A DNA stretch of 64,000 bases from Natrinema versiforme JCM 10478 (GCF_000337195.1 NZ_AOID01000003.1:1-64000), one strand, 5' to 3'; shown: positions 52,781-61,123, numbered from the stretch's first letter. Numbers and translations are program-made. Notes: a model not told the origin generated them from the sequence alone.

Positions 52781-53647
52781 CTATCGCAGCTCGTCGGCCT
52801 CGTCCATGAGCTTGTGTCGGAACGCCCGGTAGGCGTTTTCGCCCCGTTCGGTCAGTTCGACGACGCGCCGGCGGCCGACCGACTCGATCGTCACGTAGCC
52901 GTCCTCGGAAAGCGGCTCGAGGACGTGGGTGTCGAGGACCCGAAACGCGCCCTTGTCCTCGCCGGAGCGGTCGTCTGGCGACCGTCGATCGGCCATGAAG
53001 GCGAGTTCCTGCTCTCGAGCGTACTCGATGAGGTCCTTCTTTTTCGGCGGTGCCGTCCGGTCGTCGTGAAAGCCGTCCCACGCGGCCGGATCGGCGAGAA
53101 ACTCCATGATGGCGACCTGCTCGCGCGTCGGCGACTCAATGGGGTAGGTCGGTACCTCCTCCATCTCGTCGAGGCCGAACGAGATGGGTTCGGTCGTCCC
53201 GTCGTGGGCGTACTCCGACGGCTCGACGTAGTAAGCGTGGGCGTCCGTCGAGACGTCCATGCACGCGATGGTCGCGCCGATCGCCGGAATCGTACCGGCC
53301 CCCGAAACGTTGACGTACACCTGATCCTCGGCGTGGATATCGGCGATCGTCGTCACGTCGCCGAGGACGGCGTACACGTCCGTCAGATCGCACGCTCTGG
53401 TCCGCACCTCGGGGACGATCGACTCGAGTTCCTCACGTAACTCGTCGTGATAGTCGGCGGCCGCGGTTGCGTTTCGCTCGCTGTGGCCGTCTCCCTCCTC
53501 AGCTCGTTTCCCGTCCGTCTCCCCACCGCCGGCGCTATCGTCCTCGAGCAGGTAGACCAGATCCGCCCGCTGGGTCCGGATCGGCTCAAGGATCCGATCG
53601 AACTCGTAGCCCAGCGGCACGACGTGCACTCGCCTGACGACCTCCAT
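52781..53647 (-). CDS. HFX_2341-type transcriptional regulator (DUF6293), CARF-like
   Basis: A 288-residue protein. The N-terminal 140 residues resemble a CARF Rossmann-type domain: VHVVPLGYEFDRILEPI at the start and VNVSGAGTIPAIGATIACMD, which is like the nucleotide-binding turn of Csa3-type regulators. A winged-helix region occupies the C-terminal third (PTREQVAIMEFLADP, KKDLIEYAREQELAF, HVLEPLSEDGYVTIESVGRRRVVELTERG). The family is a haloarchaeal regulator; the CARF assignment and any cyclic-oligonucleotide ligand are inferred. AGTTATTTTTGC is 27 nt upstream, so it is probably leaderless. No cas genes are nearby. Confidence 0.82.
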   Translation of the reverse strand: MEVVRRVHVVPLGYEFDRILEPIRTQRADLVYLLEDDSAGGGETDGKRAEEGDGHSERNATAAADYHDELREELESIVPEVRTRACDLTDVYAVLGDVTTIADIHAEDQVYVNVSGAGTIPAIGATIACMDVSTDAHAYYVEPSEYAHDGTTEPISFGLDEMEEVPTYPIESPTREQVAIMEFLADPAAWDGFHDDRTAPPKKKDLIEYAREQELAFMADRRSPDDRSGEDKGAFRVLDTHVLEPLSEDGYVTIESVGRRRVVELTERGENAYRAFRHKLMDEADELR

Positions 53648-53756
53648 ACGACAAGCGGCGTGTCAGCAAAAATAACTGCTGCGGAATCGGGAGCGGCCCC
53701 TCGAGCCGATATCCCTCTACCCCGGTCAACCACCGAGTGTCGACCAGCCGGCCAAA

Positions 53757-53898
53757 CCACCGCCGGGCGGGACTGAAAGGGGCGACGTGGCTCGGGGACG
53801 GCGGACGACGCAAGCACTGGAGCGAGCGAACGACGTGAGCGAGCGAAGCGCGCAGCGAGTCCGCCGACTCGAGCCTCGTCGGGGCTTTCGGGCTGTTC
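53757..53898 (+). repeat. Full copy of a dispersed intergenic repeat (copy B)
   Basis: The 142-nt unit begins CCAC-CGCCGGGCGGGACTGAAAGG and ends GGGGCTTTCGGGCTGTTC. CTGAAAG near the left end can pair with CTTTCGG near the right end (7 bp, one G-T), so the RNA would close into a long-loop hairpin. The core (53820-53859) repeats GAGCGAGCGAA-type motifs. With the promoters of the two divergent genes it accounts for most of the 332-bp gap 53648-53979; no gene is seen in it. Confidence 0.6.
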
Positions 53899-53979
53899 TC
53901 GTTGGTATCGATCGCAACGACGGATACTGCATCGAATCGGCGAAACGTTGAGAACGCCCGCGCTCGTATACCGATCCAG

Positions 53980-54654
53980 ATGGCCGCCTACGACGCGATC
54001 TGTTTCGATCTCGATAGCACGCTCTGCGAGCCGACCCAGGACGCCGCGACCCTGCTCGAGTCCGCCTTCGACCGCGCCGGCTGCGAGCAGTTCTGTACGC
54101 CCGCGGAGTTGCGGGCCGCCGTGCCCCACCTGCCGACCGCCGAGACCGACCGCGAGTTCTACGAGCACCTCTTTACCGAAGTCGCACAGCGGGCCGGCGC
54201 GGCCCCCGATCTCGCGCCGACGCTCGCGTCCGAATACCTCGCGGTACAGGACCCGACCGCCGTCAGATTCCGACCCGGCGCGAAAGCGGCGCTCGAGCAC
54301 GCTCGCGGCCGAAGTCGGGTCGGACTCATCACGAACGGCGGCCGGAAAACGCAGACGCAGAAACTCCGGGCGCTGGGCATCGCGGACGCCTTCGACGTGC
54401 AGGTGTTTACCGAGCCGAGCGCGGGCATCCTGCCGAAGCCGAACGCGGCCCCCTTCGAGCGCGCGCTCGCCGAACTCGAGGTCGCGCCGGATGCGGCGAT
54501 CCATATCGGTGACTCCCTCCACGCCGATATCGCGGGGGCCAATGCGATGGGGATCGATTCGGCGTGGCTCGATACCGGGCGCGACGACGGGCCGAGCGAG
54601 CACGTGCCGACCTACGAACTCGCGTCGCTCGAGGCGTTCGAGACGATCGTCTGA
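53980..54654 (+). CDS. HAD family hydrolase
   Basis: A 224-residue HAD phosphatase. Motif I is ICFDLDSTLCEP (nucleophile and acid Asp), motif II is VGLITNGGRKTQTQKLRALG, motif III has Lys-Pro in ILPKPNAAPF, and motif IV is IHIGDSLHADIAGANAMG. This is close to the YjjG/phosphoglycolate-phosphatase group. The ATG at 53980 is preferred because the 26 residues before it are not conserved-looking. The nearby dispersed repeat ends 82 nt before the ATG. Confidence 0.85.
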   Translation: MAAYDAICFDLDSTLCEPTQDAATLLESAFDRAGCEQFCTPAELRAAVPHLPTAETDREFYEHLFTEVAQRAGAAPDLAPTLASEYLAVQDPTAVRFRPGAKAALEHARGRSRVGLITNGGRKTQTQKLRALGIADAFDVQVFTEPSAGILPKPNAAPFERALAELEVAPDAAIHIGDSLHADIAGANAMGIDSAWLDTGRDDGPSEHVPTYELASLEAFETIV

Positions 54655-54692
54655 GCCGGCTCGAGACGTTGATCACGACTGCGACGCCCGTT

Positions 54693-55232
54693 CTACTTGT
54701 CGGGCAGCAGATCCGTGTGTACCACGGCGCGATACTGGGTGTCGGTCCCCTCCTTGAGTCGCTTGAGTAGGGCTGCCGCGTTCGGAAAGTTCTCCGGGAG
54801 TTCGAACGCGTCGGCCTCGTCCTCGTCGCGCTGTTTGCAGAGTTTGACGAACGCCACCAGCGCCTCGTCGGTGTTCGGCCGCGCGTAGACGACGCCGATA
54901 TCCCGCTTGAGGGTGTCGCGCCACGACTCGATCACCGGTTCCACCGCGTGTCGCGGCTGCTGCATCCGCTCGGCGAGTTCGTCCGTATCGATATCGGGGC
55001 CGCTCTCGCCAGTCAGGCCCTCGAAGGCCGCATCCAGATCGGCGGCTTCGGCCTCGAGTGCCGGCGCGTCGGCTTCGGCCTCGAGCAATTCGGCGAACGC
55101 CTCGACCTCTTCGCGACGGACTGCGACGGGGTAGACGAAGTCGTGTGTGTCCTTGGGCAGGGTGTAGGACTTCGCCGCGACGCCCTGCTCGCCGGGACCG
55201 GAATTGCCCAGCATCAGATCGAGTATTCCCAT
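54693..55232 (-). CDS. conserved haloarchaeal protein of unknown function
   Basis: A 179-residue acidic, mainly helical protein starting MGILDLMLGNSG. It has two Glu/Ala-rich helical stretches (EVEAFAELLEAEADAPALEAEAADLDAAF) and a mixed C-terminal region (IGVVYARPNTDEALVAFVKLCKQRDEDEADAFELPENFPNAAALLKRL). No known domain was recognised. CACTTATTCG is 28 nt before the ATG, so it is probably leaderless. Confidence 0.6.
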   Translation of the reverse strand: MGILDLMLGNSGPGEQGVAAKSYTLPKDTHDFVYPVAVRREEVEAFAELLEAEADAPALEAEAADLDAAFEGLTGESGPDIDTDELAERMQQPRHAVEPVIESWRDTLKRDIGVVYARPNTDEALVAFVKLCKQRDEDEADAFELPENFPNAAALLKRLKEGTDTQYRAVVHTDLLPDK

Positions 55233-55301
55233 GTCCGAAACAGGTATCGTGAGGCGAATAAGTGTTCCGCGCTCGACTCGATTCGGTCGCGCTCGATGGC
55301 T

Positions 55302-55952
55302 CTACCACTCCTCGCCGAGTGCCGACTTCGCGCCACCGTAGCCACTCGCGGTCGTCCACGTCCGGCCGCTCGCCACGTGCTCGACCTCGTAGGACCCGCC
55401 ACAGCCCCCACACCGGTACTGGTCCGGCGACTTCACCGGTTTCGACGCGCGGTGGCGCTTCGCCCGCCAGTCGCAGTCGGCCGCGAGACACCGGAGGACG
55501 TACCGCGGCCGCGCGAACGCCTCGCAGTAGCGCGGGGCCTCGAGGGCCGCGGCCCGCTCGCGAAACCGATCACCATGGCCGGATTCCCCGAACTGCTGGA
55601 ACTCCCACGCGTGGACGAGTTCGTGGCGGACGATCCCCGCAAAATCTGGCCAGTCGTACCGTTCGTAGGCCCGCCGCGCGAGCACGATCGTCGCCACCTC
55701 GCGGTCGGCGTGCCAGCGACAGAGACCCGCGCGACGGCGCGCCCGTGCCGACACGTCCCACTCGAGGGCTCCGAGATCGACCGCCAGTTCGGACTCGTCG
55801 ATTACCTCCCGGGCGTGAATCCGCGCTCGGGCGACGATTTCGTCCGCGAGTGTCAGTTCCTCCCCGTCGCTCACGGCCTCGAGGACGAAGCGGGTCGCCG
55901 AAATGCTTCCGGTCGACCCTACCGAGGAGGAGCACAAACTGCGACGGCCCAC
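55302..55952 (-). CDS. SprT-like zinc metalloprotease-domain protein
   Basis: A protein of 190-216 residues with the zinc motif HELVHAW and a second His region (ESGHGDRF), the SprT/Spartan pattern for DNA-protein-crosslink proteases. A C-terminal zinc ribbon follows: CLAADCDWRAKRH and YRCGGCGGSYEV. The start is uncertain. The GTG at 55952 has the A/T-rich AATTATTTGCGG 26 nt upstream; a second GTG at 55874 (SDGEELTLAD) begins the better-conserved-looking region. The gene is divergent from the CDF exporter and shares its palindrome-bearing gap. Confidence 0.7.
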   Translation of the reverse strand: MGRRSLCSSSVGSTGSISATRFVLEAVSDGEELTLADEIVARARIHAREVIDESELAVDLGALEWDVSARARRRAGLCRWHADREVATIVLARRAYERYDWPDFAGIVRHELVHAWEFQQFGESGHGDRFRERAAALEAPRYCEAFARPRYVLRCLAADCDWRAKRHRASKPVKSPDQYRCGGCGGSYEVEHVASGRTWTTASGYGGAKSALGEEW

Positions 55953-55982
55953 CGCGGTCTTGCTAGTCTATCCGCAAATAAT

Positions 55983-55996
55983 TGCTAAGGTTAGCA
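55983..55996. promoter_or_regulatory. DtxR-like palindrome between sprT-like and CDF genes
   Basis: TGCTAA-GG-TTAGCA is a near-perfect palindrome in an A/T-rich context (CAAATAATTG before it). DtxR/IdeR-family metal regulators bind TTAGGTTAGCCTAA-type sites, and haloarchaea have DtxR homologues (Idr, SirR). It is about 62 nt before the CDF start and overlaps the upstream side of the sprT-like promoter. Confidence 0.45.
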
Positions 55997-56057
55997 TAGA
56001 AACCGTCGTCTCATAGCAGCCGGTTTAATAAGTCGGGCCCACTGCGTTCGATCTACG

Positions 56058-57017
56058 ATGAGTCGCAACGAGTCGGCACACGCCCACGACGACTCACACG
56101 CTCACGACGATCACGGCCACAGCCACGGGCACGGCCACGGCGGGGCGTCGACGAGCAGCCGCAAGCTCGCCGCCGTCTCGCTGATCAACGTCGTCGGCTT
56201 CGTCGTCGAACTCGCGGGCGGGCTGGCGTTCGGATCGGTCGCGCTCATCAGCGATGCGGTCCACATGCTGTTCGACGCGCTCGCGTACGTGATGGCCTTC
56301 GCCGCCGCCCACGTCGCCGAACGCTACGGCGAGGACGAACGCTGGTCGTACGGCCTCCACCGCCTCGAGCCCTTCGCCGCCTTCCTCAACGGCATGTTGC
56401 TCCTCCCGATGGTCGGGTTCATCCTCTGGGAGTCCTACCAGCGGTTCCTCGAGCCCGTTGCCATCGGGGCCGGGCCGACGATCGCCATCGCGGTGGGCGG
56501 CCTGCTGGTCAACCTCGGCTCGGTCTACGTGCTCCACGGCGACGCGATGAGCCTCAACGAGAAGGGGGCGTTCTATCACCTGCTCGGCGACGCCGGCGGC
56601 TCGGTCGCCGTCATCGTCTCCGTAATCGCCATCGAGGTGACCGGCATCCGCGTGATCGACCCGATCGCCGCGGCGCTGATCGCCGCCGTCGTCACGTGGT
56701 CTGCGATCACAGTCCTGCGCGGCAGCGGCGAGATCTTCTTCCTCAAGACGCCGCTCGAGAGCGACGACATTCGGCTGCATCTCACCGAAATCGACGGCGT
56801 CGACCGCGTCGACGACTTCCACGCGTGGCAGATCTGCAGCCAGATCACGGTCGCGACGGTCCACGTCGAAACGGACGTCGAGACGATGGTCGAGGCCGAC
56901 GCGGTCGTCGGTCGCGTCCACGACGAACTCGCCGGCCACGGCGTCGATCACGCCACCGTCGAGCTCTCCCCGCGCTACGCCGATCGCGACGTGCATCTCG
57001 ACACGCACTGTCACTGA
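56058..57017 (+). CDS. cation diffusion facilitator family transporter
   Basis: A 319-residue CDF exporter for divalent metal ions such as Zn(II), Co(II) or Mn(II). The N-terminus is His/Asp-rich (HAHDDSHAHDDHGHSHGHGH) and would bind metal. Six helices follow, with the transport-site motifs LISDAVHMLFD (HxxxD-like, helix 2) and HLLGDAGGSV (HxxxD, helix 5). The C-terminal 85 residues are a cytosolic metallochaperone-like domain (VDDFHAWQICSQITVATVHVETD). GTTTAATAAG is about 33 nt before the ATG. Confidence 0.92.
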   Translation: MSRNESAHAHDDSHAHDDHGHSHGHGHGGASTSSRKLAAVSLINVVGFVVELAGGLAFGSVALISDAVHMLFDALAYVMAFAAAHVAERYGEDERWSYGLHRLEPFAAFLNGMLLLPMVGFILWESYQRFLEPVAIGAGPTIAIAVGGLLVNLGSVYVLHGDAMSLNEKGAFYHLLGDAGGSVAVIVSVIAIEVTGIRVIDPIAAALIAAVVTWSAITVLRGSGEIFFLKTPLESDDIRLHLTEIDGVDRVDDFHAWQICSQITVATVHVETDVETMVEADAVVGRVHDELAGHGVDHATVELSPRYADRDVHLDTHCH

Positions 57018-57077
57018 CGCCCACCGCTGGAGCCGGTGCTCTCCGGTGGTCGAACGCTGCGAGAGAGAAGTGAAGAG

Positions 57078-57872
57078 TTAGGCCTCGAGCGCCAGTCCCG
57101 CTTCGGCCAGCGCCTCGTCGGTCGAGCGGTCGTCGTGGACGACGGCGGCGACCGCTCGTGCGATGGCCTCGGGGTCCTCGTGCTGGAAGATCGAGCGGCC
57201 CATGGAGATCCCGGCACCGCCGGCGTCCATCACGCCGCGGACCATGTCGATCGTCTCGCGGTCGGTGCCCCGCGAGCCGCCGGCGATGACGACCGGCAGC
57301 CGGGTCGACTCGACGACGTGCTGGAAGCTCTCGGAGTCGCCGCTGTAGCCGGTCTTGACGATGTCAGCGCCGAGTTCCTCGGCGAGTCGGACCGCGTGAC
57401 CGAGCGCTTCGGGGTCCGCGGAATCGACGCCGGGGCCGCGGGCGTAGGCCATCGCGAGCACCGGAATGCCAAAGCGCTTCGCCGTTTCGGTGACCTCCGA
57501 GAGCTGGCTGATCTGATCTGGTTCGTAGTCCGAGCCGACGTTGATGTGGAAGGAGACGGCGTCGGCACCCGCTCGGATCGCTTCCTCGACGGTGCCGGTC
57601 AGCCGCTTGTCCTGCTCGTCGGGGCCGATCGTGGTCGAGCCGTTGAGGTGGACGATGTAGCCCTTGCCGTTCTTGTTCTCGTGGACGCGGGGCGCGATCC
57701 CTTTCTGCGTGAGAACCGCGTCCGCACCGCCGGTGGTGACGCCGTCGATGGTCGATTCGATGTCTTTCAGTCCCTGGACGGCACCCATCGTGAGGCCGTG
57801 GTCCATGGGGACGATTACGAACGATCCGTCTGTCCCGATTCGCTCGAGTCGTGCGTCGATTCCTGTGGTCAT
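57078..57872 (-). CDS. aroA': 2-amino-3,7-dideoxy-threo-hept-6-ulosonate synthase (ADH synthase)
   Basis: A 264-residue DhnA-type class I aldolase that starts the archaeal alternative shikimate route from 6-deoxy-5-ketofructose 1-phosphate and aspartate semialdehyde. VIVPMDHGLTMG, FHINVGSDYE, DIVKTGYSGD (Schiff-base Lys) and AGGSRGTD are visible. It is 24 nt downstream of trpA in the same direction and is thus the last gene of the trp operon. DHQ synthase II, the next enzyme, is encoded at 50.7-51.9 kb. A fructose-bisphosphate aldolase role cannot be fully excluded. Confidence 0.88.
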   Translation of the reverse strand: MTTGIDARLERIGTDGSFVIVPMDHGLTMGAVQGLKDIESTIDGVTTGGADAVLTQKGIAPRVHENKNGKGYIVHLNGSTTIGPDEQDKRLTGTVEEAIRAGADAVSFHINVGSDYEPDQISQLSEVTETAKRFGIPVLAMAYARGPGVDSADPEALGHAVRLAEELGADIVKTGYSGDSESFQHVVESTRLPVVIAGGSRGTDRETIDMVRGVMDAGGAGISMGRSIFQHEDPEAIARAVAAVVHDDRSTDEALAEAGLALEA

Positions 57873-57896
57873 TGCGGGAGTGTAGCAAGCTTGCCG

Positions 57897-58802
57897 TTAT
57901 GGCTGTTCTGGTTCCGGTGTATCTTCGGGGTCGACCGTGATAGAGTCCGCGCCGCGGCGTGCGCCGCGCTTGAGTTCGCGGGCTTTGGCCTCGAGCGCGT
58001 CGACCGCGTCGCTGGGGTCGTCGCTCGAGGCGATGATGTCGACGAGCGCGCTGCCGACGATGACGCCGTCGGCACCCGCCTCGATGATTTCGGCCGCGTG
58101 GTCACCCTCGCTGACGCCGAAGCCGACTGCCTTGGGCACGTCGTACTCCGACAGCCGCGCGAGGCTGTCGTGGGTCGCACTCGAGACGTTCGCGCGCGCG
58201 CCGGTCGTCCCGAGGCGGGCCTGCACGTAGGCGAAGCCCGAGACGTGAGACATGATCGTATCGAGGCGCTCGCCCTCGGTCGTCGGCGCGATGATGAAGA
58301 CGAGATCGAGCCCGTGGTCGTCACAGGCCGCCCGCAGCGGCTCGGCCTCCTCGGCGGGGAGGTCGGGGACGATGATGCCTGAGAGGCCCGCCTCCGCGGC
58401 CCGTTCGACGAACGGACGAACATCGGGCTTGCTCTGCGGCTTCGCCGCATCGCTATCCGAGGCGCGTGGCGCCTCGCTGTCCCCGTACTGGAGGATCATA
58501 TTATAGTACGTCATCACCAGTAGCGGTGCCTCGGTCTCGAGGTCGTCGACCAACTCGAAGAAGCCCTCGGGGGTTGTCCCCGCCGCGAGCGCGCGGTTGA
58601 TCGCCGCCTGAATCGTCTGCCCCTCCGCGATCGGCTCCGAGAAGGGGAGCCCGAGTTCGATCAGGTCCGAGCCGCCGCGATCGAGGGCCTCGACATATTC
58701 CTTGGTGTCCTCGAGCGAGGGATCGCCCGCCGTGATGTAGGTGATCAGTGCGGGGTAGTCCTCGCGGATGGCGGCCTCGACGTCGCTGTCGTACTCGCTC
58801 AC
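57897..58802 (-). CDS. trpA: tryptophan synthase alpha chain
   Basis: A 301-residue subunit that releases indole from indole-3-glycerol phosphate. The catalytic Glu is in [19 protein letters not shown]; the Asp usually found in the ADG of the family's SDPLADG motif is Glu here (AEG). The core TIM-barrel sequences are intact ([30 protein letters not shown]). Near residue 103 the stretch [17 protein letters not shown] is an extra piece absent from the fold. The start overlaps the trpB stop by four bases. Confidence 0.93.
   Translation of the reverse strand: MSEYDSDVEAAIREDYPALITYITAGDPSLEDTKEYVEALDRGGSDLIELGLPFSEPIAEGQTIQAAINRALAAGTTPEGFFELVDDLETEAPLLVMTYYNMILQYGDSEAPRASDSDAAKPQSKPDVRPFVERAAEAGLSGIIVPDLPAEEAEPLRAACDDHGLDLVFIIAPTTEGERLDTIMSHVSGFAYVQARLGTTGARANVSSATHDSLARLSEYDVPKAVGFGVSEGDHAAEIIEAGADGVIVGSALVDIIASSDDPSDAVDALEAKARELKRGARRGADSITVDPEDTPEPEQP
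58442..58486 (-). repeat. In-frame palindrome-bearing insertion in trpA
   Basis: Two palindromes lie in tandem: TGCGGC-TTC-GCCGCA and GAGGCGC-GTG-GCGCCTC. Together they encode [14 protein letters not shown]. Neither the frame nor the conserved motifs are broken. Confidence 0.55.
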
Positions 58803-60115
58803 GAGTCGAACACCTCCACGTCAGGTGCGGCCTCGAGATCACGCTTCTCGGTCTCCTCGAGCACCGTTTCGAGGTCCTTGTCGCCGCGGCCGGAGACGTT
58901 GACGACGACGAGGTCGCCGAGTCGGTCGTGTTCTTCCTCGAGATAGCCCAGCGCGTGACTCGACTCCAGCGCCGGGATGATCCCCTCGAGTCGTGAGAGC
59001 CGGTGGAAGCCGTTGAGCGCGTCGTCGTCGTCGACGCTCGCGGGCGTGACTCGCCCGGTCTCGACGAGATGCGAGAGTTCGGGGCCGACCCCGGCGTAGT
59101 CCAGTCCCGCGCTGACGCTGTGGGACTCCATGATCTGGCCGTCGGTGCTCTGGAGGAGCTTCGTCATCGCGCCGTGGAGGACGCCGTCGGTGCCCGTCGA
59201 GAGCGTCGCGGAGTTGGGTGCGAGACCCTCTTCCTCGTCGATCTCGAGGCTCGAGCCGCCGGCTTCGACGGCGTAGAGGTCGACGTGCTCTCGCGGCTCG
59301 TCGCCGCTCGAGCCGTCCGCGAACCGTGGGTTCGCGCAGTCGGGGACGAACGCGTGGAAGGTCCCCATCGTGTTCGAGCCGCCGCCGGCGCAGGCGACGA
59401 CGCTATCGGGCAGTCGGCCGGCCTTCTCTTGAATCTGGTCGCGGATCTCGTCACCGATGACCGCCTGAAAGTCCCGGACCATCTGCGGGAAGGGGTGTGG
59501 ACCGACGACGGAGCCGATGACGTAGTGGGTCCGCTCGACCGTCGTCGCCCAGTCGCGCATCGTCTCGTTGATCGCCTCCTTGAGGGTGGCGCTGCCGGCC
59601 TCGACCGGATTCACCTCGGCCCCGTTCATCCGCATCCGGTAGACGTTCGGCCGCTGGCGGTTGACGTCGGTTCGGCCCATGTAGATCTCGCAGGGCATGT
59701 CCAGGTGGGCCGCGGCCATGGCCGTTGCGGTGCCGTGTTGGCCCGCACCGGTCTCGGCGATGATCCGCTCTTTGCCCATATACTTCGCGAGCAGGACCTG
59801 TCCGAGTGCATTATTCAGCTTGTGGGCCCCGCCGTGGAGCAAGTCTTCGCGCTTGAGATAGACCTCGCGGTCGTAGCGCTCGCTTAGTCGATCCGCGCGC
59901 TGGAGCGGCGTCGGCCGCCCGCCGAAATCGCGCATCCGCTCGCGGAACTCGTCCATGAAGCCGTCCTCGTTTTCCAGGACGTAGCGTTCGTAGGCGTCCT
60001 CGAGTTCCTGTAGCGCCGGCATCAGGGCCTCGGGGACGTATTGGCCGCCGTAGTCGCCGAACGTGCCCGCCCGGTCGGATCGGCTCTCGTCGTCTCGTTC
60101 GCGTTCCGTGCTCAT
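58799..60115 (-). CDS. trpB: tryptophan synthase beta chain
   Basis: A 438-residue PLP enzyme that joins indole and serine to tryptophan. The PLP lysine is in [15 protein letters not shown], the phosphate loop is [17 protein letters not shown], and the C-terminal serine-binding AILALE-type region is seen as [13 protein letters not shown]. The N-terminal [19 protein letters not shown] is standard. An extra stretch [16 protein letters not shown] in the middle contains palindromes. The gene is 25 nt downstream of trpC. Confidence 0.95.
   Translation of the reverse strand: MSTERERDDESRSDRAGTFGDYGGQYVPEALMPALQELEDAYERYVLENEDGFMDEFRERMRDFGGRPTPLQRADRLSERYDREVYLKREDLLHGGAHKLNNALGQVLLAKYMGKERIIAETGAGQHGTATAMAAAHLDMPCEIYMGRTDVNRQRPNVYRMRMNGAEVNPVEAGSATLKEAINETMRDWATTVERTHYVIGSVVGPHPFPQMVRDFQAVIGDEIRDQIQEKAGRLPDSVVACAGGGSNTMGTFHAFVPDCANPRFADGSSGDEPREHVDLYAVEAGGSSLEIDEEEGLAPNSATLSTGTDGVLHGAMTKLLQSTDGQIMESHSVSAGLDYAGVGPELSHLVETGRVTPASVDDDDALNGFHRLSRLEGIIPALESSHALGYLEEEHDRLGDLVVVNVSGRGDKDLETVLEETEKRDLEAAPDVEVFDS
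59290..59337 (-). repeat. In-frame palindrome-bearing insertion in trpB
   Basis: CGGCTCG and CGAGCCG (7-bp arms) and then CGCGAACC-GTG-GGTTCGCG (8-bp arms, 3-nt loop) occur next to each other. They encode the piece [15 protein letters not shown], which the TrpB core does not need. Confidence 0.55.
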
Positions 60116-60140
60116 GTCTGTGTGTCTCCGTCGTGTTCGT

Positions 60141-60932
60141 TCATGTCTGATCCGTCTCCGCCGATTCCGCCCGCGTGAGTCGCCGCGTGTTCTCTGTCAC
60201 GTCGCTGTCGCCCGCGCCGTGGTCCATGATGGCGCTGCCGACCAGCAGGGCGTCGGCACCCGCCGCGCGCATCCGTCGAACGTCCGCCGGCGACGACACG
60301 CCACTCTCGGCGATCAGCGTTACGTCGTCCGGCACCTCGGGCGCGACCGACTCGAAGGTTTCGAGGTCCACCTCGAGTCGCCCCAGATCGCGGTTGTTCA
60401 CGCCGATGATGTCGGCCCCCGCCTCGAGCGCGGTCTCGAGTTCCACCCGGTCGTGGACCTCCACGAGGGGTTGAAAGCCGCGCTCGCGGGCGGCCGTGAC
60501 GAGCGCCTCGAGGTCGTCGACGAACCTGGTGATCAGCAAGAAGAGGTCCGCTTCGACGACGTCCATTCCCGCCTCGTCGAGGACGAAGTCCTTGCGTAAG
60601 ACGGGGACGTCGACGGCCTCGCGGATGCGGGTCAGCGCCTCGGGCGAGCCGCCGAAGTGGGTCGGTTCCGTGAGGACCGAAATCGCCGCCGCGCCGCCCG
60701 CGACCATCGCCTCGGCGAGTTCGACGGGATCGTCCTCTCGAGCGCCGTCGGCCGTCGGACTCGTCGGTTTCACCTCCGCGATCACTGGGACTCGCCCGTC
60801 GGCCTCGGCGGCGGCCAGCGCGTCGGGCAGCGAGCGCGCGTCGACGTCGACGACGCCTTCCCCGCCCGACCGCTCCCGTGCCGCCTCGAGTATCGACCGC
60901 ACCGCGGGAGCGAGCTCCGTATCGGAGTTCAT
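60141..60932 (-). CDS. trpC: indole-3-glycerol-phosphate synthase
   Basis: A 263-residue TIM-barrel enzyme. [15 protein letters not shown] (catalytic Lys), [25 protein letters not shown] (catalytic Lys), [36 protein letters not shown] and [14 protein letters not shown] are all present. It is the first gene of the trpC-trpB-trpA-aroA' operon. Transcription is expected to be leaderless, from a TATA-like TTATGTA about 26 nt before the ATG that lies inside an array of GTAC cores. Confidence 0.95.
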   Translation of the reverse strand: MNSDTELAPAVRSILEAARERSGGEGVVDVDARSLPDALAAAEADGRVPVIAEVKPTSPTADGAREDDPVELAEAMVAGGAAAISVLTEPTHFGGSPEALTRIREAVDVPVLRKDFVLDEAGMDVVEADLFLLITRFVDDLEALVTAARERGFQPLVEVHDRVELETALEAGADIIGVNNRDLGRLEVDLETFESVAPEVPDDVTLIAESGVSSPADVRRMRAAGADALLVGSAIMDHGAGDSDVTENTRRLTRAESAETDQT

Positions 60933-60935
60933 TAT

Positions 60936-60961
60936 TGTACATCGACGTACTCATATGTACA
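60936..60961 (-). promoter_or_regulatory. trp operon operator: three GTAC cores 10 bp apart
   Basis: GTAC occurs at 60937, 60947 and 60957, exactly 10 bp apart, the outer two as TGTACAT and ATGTACA in inverted orientation. The array covers positions 4 to 29 nt before the trpC ATG, i.e. TATA box and transcription start. TGTACA is the TRP-box core recognised by TrpY in methanogens. Protein binding here would block initiation. Confidence 0.65.
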
Positions 60962-61123
60962 TAAGGCTTGCGTCATCCTCAGCCGATAGCGCACGCTGGG
61001 ACGCGACGAGCGAGGCGAGGCCGACCGGACCGAGACTCGACACCCAGTACTCGAGTCCGGGGGAAGACCACCTCGAGAGCGAGGACCGGCGGCTATTCAA
61101 GCACGGATCGCCTACGGACGGCT

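Noticed and set aside
52149-53081. A 310-codon minus-strand open frame opposite 52144-52725
   Set aside because: It overlaps two better-supported genes and is an Arg/Ser/Ala-rich shadow. The plus-strand gene has a TATA element 28 nt before its ATG.
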